From Candidatus Hermodarchaeota archaeon (GTDB lineage Archaea > Asgardarchaeota > Hermodarchaeia > Hermodarchaeales > Hermodarchaeaceae), in NCBI GenBank assembly GCA_016840065.1, contig JAEOTB010000042.1, positions 1-36,387 on the forward strand: a stretch of DNA of 36,387 nucleotides. The letters run 5' to 3'. The translations under genes were made by a program, and so were the position numbers. The notes beneath the pieces were generated by a model, which worked only from the letters and a program-made list of their open reading frames with translations, did no database searches and was not told the origin of the DNA. Shown here in pieces: positions 24,215-31,543 of this stretch (position 1 is its first letter; every line of letters begins with the position of its first letter).

Positions 24215-24500
24215 TTGTAGGAAGGGGTTCAACATCTGTTCGATTCAGAGAACTCTTTCTACGAGCTATTAGGAGATGCCTCAAAACATTGCTAACCTAC
24301 ACTGCATTGAAAGACGATGGCTGTGAGAATTCTTCTCCACTGGACATGCCTCCGTGGTCTGAGACCATGTCCGAATAGTGTTAGCTGGCAGCTTAGGTGG
24401 GCTGCCTTTGATGGGCATCGGTTGCTACTTCTTAGGGCTCTTACACGCAAATAGGAGTTCCTTTCGGTGATACGGACTCGACAGTAGATTCTCCTGTTTT
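24215..24500 (+). ncRNA. Candidate structured non-coding RNA
   Basis: The first hairpin (24217-24262) has a 13-bp stem, GTAGGAAGGGGTTC against GAACTCTTTCTAC, with two G-U pairs and one bulged G. Its top is a second stem, TCTG/CAGA, with a 7-nt loop. Wobble pairs favour RNA rather than a DNA palindrome. Three more stems follow up to an AGGAG/CTCCT stem and a short T-run at 24497-24500. I saw none of the landmark motifs of SRP RNA, RNase P RNA or tRNA. Both ends and the strand are uncertain. Confidence 0.35.
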
Positions 24501-24596
24501 GGGTCGGGTTCACACCAGAAGTTTCGTTGGCATCTTCAAGGCTAGTCAATAATAGGTTAATCATTTATCTAATCATATAACAAAGTAACATAACAT

Positions 24597-24606
24597 TTAA
24601 ATATAA
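24597..24606 (+). promoter_or_regulatory. TATA-like box of the PPVAGG operon
   Basis: TTTAAATATA lies about 45 nt before ATG 24647, giving a leader of roughly 15-20 nt with the ribosome binding site GGTGA inside it. The surroundings (24555-24610) are strongly A/T-rich compared with the flanking genes. Confidence 0.5.
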
Positions 24607-24646
24607 GTATTCCTATCCTATTTTCAATAGACACCTCTGGTGAACA

Positions 24647-24904
24647 ATGCTGGCTAGGAAGATTCGGATCAGGAAACTAACCCCGATGGGCCATGAAACC
24701 GTTATGGCAGATCCGGAAGACGTGTTGCCCATCATCGAGGAGGCGTTGATGCAGCGCCGCTTCGTGTTTTGCGAGCCTATGCGGGTGATGGTTCGCAACC
24801 TCAACGAGGCGCGTCGGCTCATGAACGACCTCCAAGAGGTGGTGATTATGCCGCCGGTTGCCGGCGGCTGCTCCATCCATTTCCACCCAGAAGGACCTAT
24901 CTGA
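24647..24904 (+). CDS. Small protein with MoaD/ubiquitin-like PPVAGG motif
   Basis: 85 residues. The order is a basic N-terminal strand (KIRIRKLTPMG), a DPEDVLPIIEEAL helix, RFVFCEPMRVMVRN, a second helix (LNEARRLMNDL) and EVVIMPPVAGG at residues 64-74, then an 11-residue tail (CSIHFHPEGPI). EVxxxPPVxGG is the C-terminal signature of MoaD-like beta-grasp proteins, whose terminal diglycine is activated for sulfur transfer or protein conjugation. Here the diglycine is not terminal, so it would need cleavage, as in ubiquitin precursors. The overall fold is not certain, and the match could be limited to this motif. GGTGA precedes the ATG. The next gene starts 16 nt later. No E1-like or JAB protease gene is in the window. 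Confidence 0.6.
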   Translation: MLARKIRIRKLTPMGHETVMADPEDVLPIIEEALMQRRFVFCEPMRVMVRNLNEARRLMNDLQEVVIMPPVAGGCSIHFHPEGPI

Positions 24905-24920
24905 TCGGTGAATGTTGACA

Positions 24921-25442
24921 GTGATTAGTAAGCGTGATGCACGACGTAGTTTGCGTTCGAGCCTTTTGGACCGCGTTCGTAACAACCCCAGAGATGCTGG
25001 GCTTTATTCACTTTCCAAGCGGAAAGTACGAGTGCGATTAGGGAAGCAGAGTTTGGTGTTGCGTGAATGCGACCCGTTGGTAGCAGAGATTGATCGAATT
25101 CTTGGTGAGTATCGCGCACAAGTGCAGGCATCAATGGAGCCTGCTCGTGTTGTCAACGGAAAAGCAGAACGCAGGGCTAAGCGTCTACTCCATGAGATTG
25201 CTAGGAAGCACGAACGTCTCCGCCTTGAAAACGAAGAGGTTTTCGTTACTAGCACCAACGGTGGTCGGTACGTGATTTCCATTAAGGGCGGTACTGTGTA
25301 TTGGCTTCGTGGTAGGACCCGACGATATGTTTGTGTTATCGCGGACTATTGGTACAAGGGAGAGCGCCTCCCCCAGGCAGATCTTGTTATCGCTATCGCG
25401 CTCACCATTGCTTATGCCCCAAGCCTCATCCACACCCTGTGA
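24921..25442 (+). CDS. Unknown protein, tandem paralog A
   Basis: A 173-residue, very basic protein paralogous to the next gene. Shared order: SKR..RR..R.SLLDRVR at the N-terminus, SKRKV....G..SLVL, DPL..EI, a charged helix with RAKRLLHEI, then a C-terminal beta-rich domain NG.RY.ISIK.G..Y, R(Y/F)VCV, LP.AD..IA..LTIAYAP..I.TL. I do not recognise the family. The C-terminal layout recalls a SWIM domain that lost its zinc ligands, or distantly an E2-like fold around the conserved cysteine (RYVCV); neither is proven. The start is GTG 24921: GGTGA (24907-24911) is 9 nt upstream, exactly as in paralog B, whereas ATG 24912 abuts that site. Confidence 0.7.
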   Translation: MISKRDARRSLRSSLLDRVRNNPRDAGLYSLSKRKVRVRLGKQSLVLRECDPLVAEIDRILGEYRAQVQASMEPARVVNGKAERRAKRLLHEIARKHERLRLENEEVFVTSTNGGRYVISIKGGTVYWLRGRTRRYVCVIADYWYKGERLPQADLVIAIALTIAYAPSLIHTL

Positions 25443-25522
25443 AGGGTTCAGCAATTTAGTGAAATGAGTATGACAGCTTTGAGAGATTAAAGAAGAATCT
25501 TAATGATTGGTGATTATCGACT

Positions 25523-26053
25523 GTGACTAGTAAACGTGCTGTACGACGAGGAATGCGTGCAAGCCTACTGGACCGTGTTCGTAGAGACACTAGAGCCACT
25601 GTAATCAAAGTGGTTTCTAAACGCAAGGTGTTGATTGGACATGGTAACCTGAGTCTAGTGTTGCACAACACTGACCCTCTAGCTGAAGAAATCGAGCAGA
25701 TTTATGATGCATACCATGAGAAGCAGATAGCTGAATGGGAGGCTGCTCAGGCCCTCAATGCCGTCAAGGCCGCATCTCAGAGGGCCAAGCGTTTACTCCA
25801 CGAGATTGTACGGGAACACGATTGCCTTACTATTGAGGATGGAGACGTTATCGTTGATAGTGCAAATGGTCGGCGATACGCGATTTCGATCAAGACCGGC
25901 TCCACCTACCGTATTGGGAGTAAGAAGCGCCGCTTTGTCTGCGTACAGGTACCCTACTCCTTTCCTGGTGGTCATGTCCTTCCACTTGCGGACAGGATTA
26001 TTGCTAAGGTACTTACAATCGCCTATGCCCCTCGCTTCATCAATACTCTTTGA
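25523..26053 (+). CDS. Unknown protein, tandem paralog B
   Basis: A 176-residue paralog of the preceding gene, collinear over its length, with an insertion of a few residues in the charged helix (EKQIAEWEAAQALN). It is invariant at SLLDRVR, SKRKV, LSLVL, RAKRLLHEI, the RY.ISIK strand, VCV and LTIAYAP. The GTG start has GGTGA 9 nt upstream, as in paralog A. The conserved basic N-terminus suggests binding to a nucleic acid or an acidic partner. It lies 80 nt after paralog A and 70 nt before polX, same strand. Amino-acid divergence with preserved core residues indicates an old duplication under selection, perhaps a heterodimer. Function unknown. Confidence 0.72.
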   Translation: MTSKRAVRRGMRASLLDRVRRDTRATVIKVVSKRKVLIGHGNLSLVLHNTDPLAEEIEQIYDAYHEKQIAEWEAAQALNAVKAASQRAKRLLHEIVREHDCLTIEDGDVIVDSANGRRYAISIKTGSTYRIGSKKRRFVCVQVPYSFPGGHVLPLADRIIAKVLTIAYAPRFINTL

Positions 26054-26123
26054 GAGAATCATTGAGCACCATAACGCCTTTGAATTGGGAGCGAATGTAT
26101 GAGACACAGAAGGCGATGATGAC

Positions 26124-27839
26124 ATGGTGCAGAACCGTGATATTGCAAGAGTTTTCTATGAGATTGCAGATATTTTGGACTTGCTGGGGGACCGGTTTAA
26201 AACTAGAGCCTATCGTCGTGCAGCCCGCTCCATTGAGGGGCTCTCCGAGCACCTTGCTGACATTGCAGCCCGAGGAGCCCTTGAAGAGATTCCCGGGGTT
26301 GGAAAAGCGATTTCAGGGAAGATTCAGGAGTTTCTCAAGACAGGGAAAGTAAAAGCCCTTGATGAGCTGCGGAGAAAGGTTTCCCCTGGCTTAATTGAGA
26401 TACTCCGGATACCTGAAGTGGGCCCTCGTACTGTGCAAACTCTTCACGAAAAACTAGGTATCAGTACGATTGAGGAGTTGCAGAAGGCGCTTGAAGAACA
26501 TCGGATTCGTGACCTGCCTGGCTTTGGTGAACGGAGTGAGGAGAGTATTCGCCGCAACCTCGAATTGTACCTCAAACAGCGCCAGCGAAGACCTCTCAGT
26601 TCAGCATATCATCTCGCACAAAAACTACTAAAAATCCTTAGAGAGGTTCCTGGCGTTGAACAGATTGAACCCGCTGGAAGCCTTCGACGATGGCGGGAAA
26701 CTGTGGGAGACCTTGACATTTTGATTGCTTCGGAGAAGCCAGTACCCATAATGAAGGCGTTTACTGAAATCTCTGATGTTAAGCAGGTTCTCGCTCATGG
26801 TTCAACGAAATCAAGCATTATCCTTAGTGATGGGATGCAAGTAGATTTGCGAGTGGTCAAGCCTGAGAATTTTGGTGCTGCCCTGCAATATTTCACGGGG
26901 TCGAAAGCGCACAATATTGTGTTGCGTCGTATCGCCCAGAAAAGGAAGTGGAAGTTGAGCGAGTATAGTCTAAGCGATACCAAGGATGGCAGCGTCATTG
27001 CCCAGCGAACGGAGGCTGAAATCTACGAGGCTCTGGGAATGTCATGGGTTCCACCTGAACTCCGTGAAGACACGGGAGAGATTGAAGCTGCACAGAAAAA
27101 TCAGCTCCCAAAGCTGGTGGAACTCGGTGATATTCGTGGAGATCTGCACGTGCACACGAAATGGAGTGATGGCAGAGACACCGTCGAAGCAATGGCAAAG
27201 GCTGCTATCCAGAGGGGATACGAGTACATTGTTATCAGTGACCATTCAAAGCGAGTAAGAATAGCGAAGGGGCTGGCTGAGGAAAAACTACGGGAACAGA
27301 TTGAGGAAATTCGAAAGATAGACGAAGCACTCACTGATATCCGCATTCTGTCGGGTGTTGAGGTAGAGATTCTTTCGGATGGAACACTTGATCTTACTGA
27401 TGATGCGTTGGCTGAAACTGATGTTGTCACTGCCTCAATCCACTTTGACACGAGAGGCTCTGAAGAAGAGATGACAGAGCGCTTTCTTCAAGCGATGGAA
27501 AACAAGTATGTTGATATCCTTGCCCACCCTACAGGTCGGTTAGTTGGTCAACGCCCCTCTTATTCAGTAAATCTAGACAAGCTGATGGAGGCTGCCAAGC
27601 GTCACGGTGTGTTTCTTGAGATTAACTCTTATCGTTTTGATTTATCAGCTGTTGAAGCGCGGCGGGCTAGGGAACGGGGGCTCAAGCTGGCTGTGAACAG
27701 TGACGCTCATTGGGCAATGGGACTCGAAATAATGAAGTTTGGTGTAGCTGTGGCGAGGAGAGGATGGCTAGAAGCAGGAGATGTCATCAATACTCTCTCC
27801 TTTACGAAGCTCCGTCAGATATTCAAGCACATCCATTAG
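26124..27839 (+). CDS. polX: DNA polymerase X family protein with PHP domain
   Basis: 571 residues, the usual bacterial/archaeal PolX length. Visible: N-terminal 8-kDa-like region and helix-hairpin-helix motifs (IPGVGKAISGKI, IPEVGPRTVQTL, LPGFGERSEESI), nucleotidyltransferase signature GSLRRW (185-190) with catalytic D196/D198 (GDLDIL) and D241 (QVDLRV), then a PHP phosphoesterase with DLHVHTKWSDG (340-350), HPTGR, EIN and NSDAHW. It fills short gaps in base-excision-type repair; the PHP part provides 3'-5' exonuclease or phosphatase activity in characterised homologs. All key residues are present. It follows the two paralogs at close spacing, so it may share their transcript. The start is ATG 26124. 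Confidence 0.93.
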   Translation: MVQNRDIARVFYEIADILDLLGDRFKTRAYRRAARSIEGLSEHLADIAARGALEEIPGVGKAISGKIQEFLKTGKVKALDELRRKVSPGLIEILRIPEVGPRTVQTLHEKLGISTIEELQKALEEHRIRDLPGFGERSEESIRRNLELYLKQRQRRPLSSAYHLAQKLLKILREVPGVEQIEPAGSLRRWRETVGDLDILIASEKPVPIMKAFTEISDVKQVLAHGSTKSSIILSDGMQVDLRVVKPENFGAALQYFTGSKAHNIVLRRIAQKRKWKLSEYSLSDTKDGSVIAQRTEAEIYEALGMSWVPPELREDTGEIEAAQKNQLPKLVELGDIRGDLHVHTKWSDGRDTVEAMAKAAIQRGYEYIVISDHSKRVRIAKGLAEEKLREQIEEIRKIDEALTDIRILSGVEVEILSDGTLDLTDDALAETDVVTASIHFDTRGSEEEMTERFLQAMENKYVDILAHPTGRLVGQRPSYSVNLDKLMEAAKRHGVFLEINSYRFDLSAVEARRARERGLKLAVNSDAHWAMGLEIMKFGVAVARRGWLEAGDVINTLSFTKLRQIFKHIH

Positions 27840-27872
27840 ATAGGGGGTTTCGTTGCCCTTTTGGGTAATGAT

Positions 27873-28709
27873 TCATTTTCTTCTGGCTTTTACGATCCCC
27901 ACAGGTAGGTGCTCTTCACCGTGCTGTTGGAGCTTTTCATAAGCTGCGTTCCACCGTTGTAAGAGATTTTCCCTAATTTTCTCATCTTCAATCTTCCCAA
28001 CAATCACCCTTGGGACACAAGCTAGAAAGTGTGGCTGATCTATTTCCATTATCATTGAATCGGTCACTTCTCCTCCTGCACTTTCAACTAATTTAGTTAA
28101 TTTTTCGAGGGGAAGGTAGTGGATATCATCTTTCTCTCCAGTTCGGGCCTGGAATATCTCTTCTCGAAGGTTATACATTTCCAGATGAGCCTTCTGAGCC
28201 TTCGTCTTGGCGATTGGCAGGGATTCTGCTATGAAAATCCGTGGAGATAGTCTTAGCATTTCTTTAAGAATTTGAGTGATTGTTGATTCATTTCGAAAAC
28301 TTCGTATTCCGTGAACTACTACGGCGAGATTGAAGCATTCATATTGTAATGGTAACTTGGTCGCATCGTGGGAAAGAGGGATTACTCGTTGCTTCATTCC
28401 TGCTTGGATTAGGATTTCTTCGACGAATCGCCATCTCCCAATGTCAACGGTAACGACTCTTCCTTGGTCACCTACTAGATGTGCTAGTACGGTTGTGGTT
28501 ATTGCGTGGGCCCCACAGCCAATTTCAAGTATGTTCATACCGGCTTCGATGTTTGCTTCTCTGAGAACCTTGTATCGTTCAATCATTTCAAAGTGAAGCC
28601 AGAAGGGGGCGGGTTCCTGTGAGCCACGTTTAGGAATTCGTCTGATTATTTCCGCGAATTCACTGTCTAGCTTTTCAAGCCTCGTTTGAAATTCGTCGCT
28701 ACTAGCCAT
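27873..28709 (-). CDS. Class I SAM-dependent methyltransferase
   Basis: About 278 residues. Visible: SAM motif I MNILEIGCGAHAITTT, acidic strand VVTVDIGRWRFVEE, DATKLPL (motif II-like) and a UbiE/arsenite-methyltransferase-like order. After the Rossmann domain there is a helical segment (LEMYNLREEIFQARTGEKDDIHYLP) and a strand pair, then a basic C-terminus (VKARRK). GCGAHA replaces the more usual GCGxG. Substrate unknown. ATG 28709 is preferred over GTG 28727 because a TATA-like box (28742-28751) would start transcription near 28724, giving a short-leader or leaderless message. It lies 60 nt from the end of proS, same strand, but with its own promoter. Confidence 0.78.
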   Translation of the reverse strand: MASSDEFQTRLEKLDSEFAEIIRRIPKRGSQEPAPFWLHFEMIERYKVLREANIEAGMNILEIGCGAHAITTTVLAHLVGDQGRVVTVDIGRWRFVEEILIQAGMKQRVIPLSHDATKLPLQYECFNLAVVVHGIRSFRNESTITQILKEMLRLSPRIFIAESLPIAKTKAQKAHLEMYNLREEIFQARTGEKDDIHYLPLEKLTKLVESAGGEVTDSMIMEIDQPHFLACVPRVIVGKIEDEKIRENLLQRWNAAYEKLQQHGEEHLPVGIVKARRK

Positions 28710-28741
28710 TGTAAACTCAGTATCCACTAGGGCGCTTGTAG

Positions 28742-28751
28742 TAATTATATG
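28742..28751 (-). promoter_or_regulatory. TATA-like box of the methyltransferase gene
   Basis: CATATAATTA on the minus strand, 33-42 nt before ATG 28709 and only 15-24 nt before GTG 28727. This spacing supports the ATG as the start. Confidence 0.4.
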
Positions 28752-28769
28752 TTGAACCGCTGATGCTGT

Positions 28770-30269
28770 TTAGTATGTTCGAGCGATGTAGGTGACAGCG
28801 TTCGCTGTTTTCCCGCAGACAACACAGGGACCCCAGGGCTTCTCTTTCCGATCGAGTCGTGTTCCTCGGGTTTCACCGCCAGTTTCTTCCTTGATTTGAT
28901 CCGAACAAGCTTCACCCTCTAGCTCCATGGTACAGAAGCTTACCCGGGCAACCTGTTTGTCCTGAAGAACCTGTTCAATCTCTTTGATACTGTTGGCATC
29001 ACGAATCGCACCGGTGAATCGTTCCTTGGCACGCCTGAACAGCTCCTTTGTTAACTCCTTACCGAGTTGCTGAATCTTCTTCTTCAAACTGGCTAGCGGC
29101 ACAACAATGCGCTCACGAGAGTCTCGACGGAAGACGGTCGCGGTTTTTTCCTCCACTTCACGATTGCCAATTTCAAGGCGGAGCGGAACCCCTCGCATTT
29201 CCCAATGATAATACTTGTCACCCGGGCGGCGATCAGTGTTGTCAGTGTGAACCCTGAAACCTGCCTTAAGGAGCTTCTTCTCTAACTCTTTACATCGTTT
29301 CTCTACGGCCTGCTTTAAGCCCTTTTTCGGAATTGGAATGATAACGACTTGTATCGGGGCTAGTTCGAAGGGAAGGAGCAGACCATCGTCGTCACCGTGG
29401 ACAGCAATAAGCCCTCCGTAGATGCGGCTAATCGCGGGGCCATAGCATGTCTGGAAGGCGTATTGTTCTTTCTCGTCTTCGTCGATGTATTTGATGCCGA
29501 AGGCTCTGGCGAAGTGGTCTCCTAGATAGTGGGTGGACGGCAGCTGCATTAGTCGTCCGTCTGGCATGAGTGTGTCCGCAGCACAGGTGTACACAGCCCC
29601 TGCGAATTTGTCCCATTGTGGACGTTTGAAGGTGATTGCTGGGATGCCGAAGCGTTTTGTCACAACGTTCTCTGTCATTTGCATGTCTTCTAGTACTTGA
29701 GCCTCTGCCTCCTCACTTGTGGCAAAGACATCGTGGGCTTCTAGCCAATAGAATTCCCGGCTTCTTAGGAATGGACGGGTCATCTTACCCTCATAGCGCC
29801 AGACCTGGCAGCTTTGGTAGCGCTTGAAGGGAAGGTCACGCCAGCTGCGAAGCCAGAGCTTGTACATCGGATACATCGCTGATTCGCTGGTTGGTCGGAG
29901 AGCTAGTGGATCCTCGAAGGTGTAATCCTTCCCTGCTCGAGTTACCCAGAAGACCTCCGGTGTGAAGCCTTCAACGTGATTCGCCTCTTGTTCTAGGTTG
30001 GCTGAGGGGATAAGGGCAGGGAATATGACGGGCTGATGGCCATGGCGTTCAAGCTCTTTTTCGTAGATGTCGTACATAATCTTCATTGTCATGACCGACC
30101 AGGCGCGGAAAACTACAAACCCTTTGACGCCGTACCTTAGGTCTGATAGCTCCGCTCGCTTATTGATCTCGGTGAACCAGTTACTGAAGTCTTCTCTCTT
30201 GTTGAAGTGGAAGGTTACTGGTTCCTCCGTGGCTGTTTGCGTTTCTTTCGAGTGTTTTGATTTTGTCAT
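28770..30269 (-). CDS. proS: Prolyl-tRNA synthetase, archaeal/eukaryal type
   Basis: 499 residues, class II synthetase charging tRNA-Pro. Visible: N-terminal FSNWFTEINKRAELSDLRYGVKG, class II motif 2 region (FLRSREFYWLEAHDVF), GDDDGLLLPFELAPIQVVIIP at the junction to the anticodon-binding domain, DNTDRRPGDKYYHWEMRGVPLRLEIG, and the C-terminal zinc-binding extension with four cysteines (CTMELEGEAC... and PCVVCGK) ending in ARTY. The C-terminal zinc domain and absence of the bacterial INS editing insert mark the archaeal/eukaryal type. The start is ATG 30269, with AGGTGA 5 nt upstream; GTG 30278 overlaps that site. Confidence 0.96.
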   Translation of the reverse strand: MTKSKHSKETQTATEEPVTFHFNKREDFSNWFTEINKRAELSDLRYGVKGFVVFRAWSVMTMKIMYDIYEKELERHGHQPVIFPALIPSANLEQEANHVEGFTPEVFWVTRAGKDYTFEDPLALRPTSESAMYPMYKLWLRSWRDLPFKRYQSCQVWRYEGKMTRPFLRSREFYWLEAHDVFATSEEAEAQVLEDMQMTENVVTKRFGIPAITFKRPQWDKFAGAVYTCAADTLMPDGRLMQLPSTHYLGDHFARAFGIKYIDEDEKEQYAFQTCYGPAISRIYGGLIAVHGDDDGLLLPFELAPIQVVIIPIPKKGLKQAVEKRCKELEKKLLKAGFRVHTDNTDRRPGDKYYHWEMRGVPLRLEIGNREVEEKTATVFRRDSRERIVVPLASLKKKIQQLGKELTKELFRRAKERFTGAIRDANSIKEIEQVLQDKQVARVSFCTMELEGEACSDQIKEETGGETRGTRLDRKEKPWGPCVVCGKTANAVTYIARTY

Positions 30270-30550
30270 AGAATTCACCTGCCGTTGGTCTCACCACTGC
30301 TATCGACGAGTACCAGCGGAAAAAGTGTATCGAGTATAGTCCAAGCTAGGCGGAGGGTCTTAGTGACCAAGTTGGAGGCTGGGAAAATGAACACCTAGCA
30401 TTGTTCTAACCTCGGAGCTTCTGACTATATCAAACCTTAAAAAACCTTCTCTTTCTGTGCATCATTCTTGCTATATACACTAACTGTGTGACAATTTTTT
30501 TACTAGAGGACACAATTGTAGAAGAACCTGTATTTGTTGAGGGTAAGAGT

Positions 30551-31513
30551 ATGACTTCGAGCCAAGAGATTTTTGATTCGTTGATTATTGGAGCAGGACC
30601 TGCGGGGCTTTCTGCAGCTCTTCATCTGGGATTTCAACGTCGGAAAGTTGTAGTCGTAGATCGCCGCAGTTCACCGATGTACTTCTACACTAACCCTGTG
30701 AATAACTACCCAGGGGTTAAGCCAAACTGTAGTGGTGTCCAGATTCTGAAAAAAATTCAGGGAGAGGTTAGTGAATATGGTATTCCCATTCAAAGCGGTA
30801 ATGTGATCAGCATCCAAGGGAAGTGTCCTGATTTCGAAGTCGAAGTTCTACCAAAACGGCGTACAGCACCTCCAACGATGTTTAAGGCTAAGACCTTGGT
30901 ATTTGCTACAGGTACAGCTAGGATGCACCCATGCGTGAAAGGGGATTGGCGGCGGTGGTTACGTTACGCTGGAAAACAGAATATTAGCTTTTACTGCCCT
31001 GAGTGCGAGAGCCCCTTGACCACAGGGAAAGATATTATCGTTGTAAATACAGGGACGGTAAATTCAGCCTTGTATATTGCTAATCGGGTCAAACCATTTG
31101 CTAAAAGAATCCGCATCTTCATGACTGAAGATAGCTACATGCCCTTCAAGGAAGAAGACAAGGATATTCTTGACAGATCAAGGTTCGAGTGGACAAGTGG
31201 ACTAATTGAACGTATTGAAGCTGCCACTCCAGGGGAAAACCAGCGATTAATCACAACAACAGAGCAGGTGTTCGAGTGTAACCATTTCTTCGTTGCCTGG
31301 GTAGCAATACCCCGCAGTGAGTTAGCTGTGAAGATGGGGGTTGAAGTCGATCAGAAGGGCAATATAATCACTGACCATCGGGGAAAGACCAACGTCGAAG
31401 GCGTATGGGCGGCGGGTGACATCCGCCCGATTACTCAATCAGTAGCCATGGCTGTTGGCACAGGTAACTACGCTGGAGTGATGATAGATCACTTTCTCCG
31501 AAAGCTAGACTAG
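30551..31513 (+). CDS. Thioredoxin-reductase-like flavoprotein
   Basis: 320 residues, thioredoxin reductase fold. Visible: FAD motif GAGPAG (14-19), VVVDRR, NYPGV, FATGTARMHP, redox pair C149-P-E-C152, and the C-terminal FAD motif GVWAAGDIRPITQSVAMAVGTGNYAG. The second nucleotide-binding loop reads VVNTGTVNSAL instead of the usual GGGNSA type, and the HRRxxxR NADPH-binding motif is absent (the strand continues KRIRIFMTEDSYM). The electron donor may therefore not be NADPH; ferredoxin- or F420-dependent relatives are known in archaea and anaerobes. The start is ATG 30551 with GAGGG about 7 nt upstream; GTG 30488 would add a non-homologous 21-residue leader. Convergent with the DUF362 gene. Confidence 0.85.
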   Translation: MTSSQEIFDSLIIGAGPAGLSAALHLGFQRRKVVVVDRRSSPMYFYTNPVNNYPGVKPNCSGVQILKKIQGEVSEYGIPIQSGNVISIQGKCPDFEVEVLPKRRTAPPTMFKAKTLVFATGTARMHPCVKGDWRRWLRYAGKQNISFYCPECESPLTTGKDIIVVNTGTVNSALYIANRVKPFAKRIRIFMTEDSYMPFKEEDKDILDRSRFEWTSGLIERIEAATPGENQRLITTTEQVFECNHFFVAWVAIPRSELAVKMGVEVDQKGNIITDHRGKTNVEGVWAAGDIRPITQSVAMAVGTGNYAGVMIDHFLRKLD

Positions 31514-31543
31514 TAGACCTCTTGGAATCGTCAAGATACACTT

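Larger units (their letters stand above)
24169..24646. other. Gene-free structured intergenic stretch
   Basis: 478 nt without a convincing gene. It holds, in order: a TATA-like box (24184-24195, plus), a long wobble-containing hairpin (24217-24262), a bulged stem with arms GGACATG...GTCT and AGACCATGTCC (24342-24372), a hairpin GGCAGC/GCTGCC (24386-24405), a stem AGGAG/CTCCT (24453-24495) followed by GTTTT, and an A/T-rich promoter zone before 24647. Short frames here (24292-24564 minus; 24193-24378 plus) match no family I recognise. Confidence 0.5.

Noticed and set aside
24230..24262. tRNA-like T-loop (GTTCGATTC)
   Set aside because: The T-loop string is present, but no acceptor, D or anticodon arms can be folded around it; it is the cap of a longer hairpin.
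24292..24564. Minus-strand 90-residue open frame, possibly a transposase tail
   Set aside because: No recognisable motif, lies in the structured gap, composition unlike neighbouring genes, no ribosome binding site.
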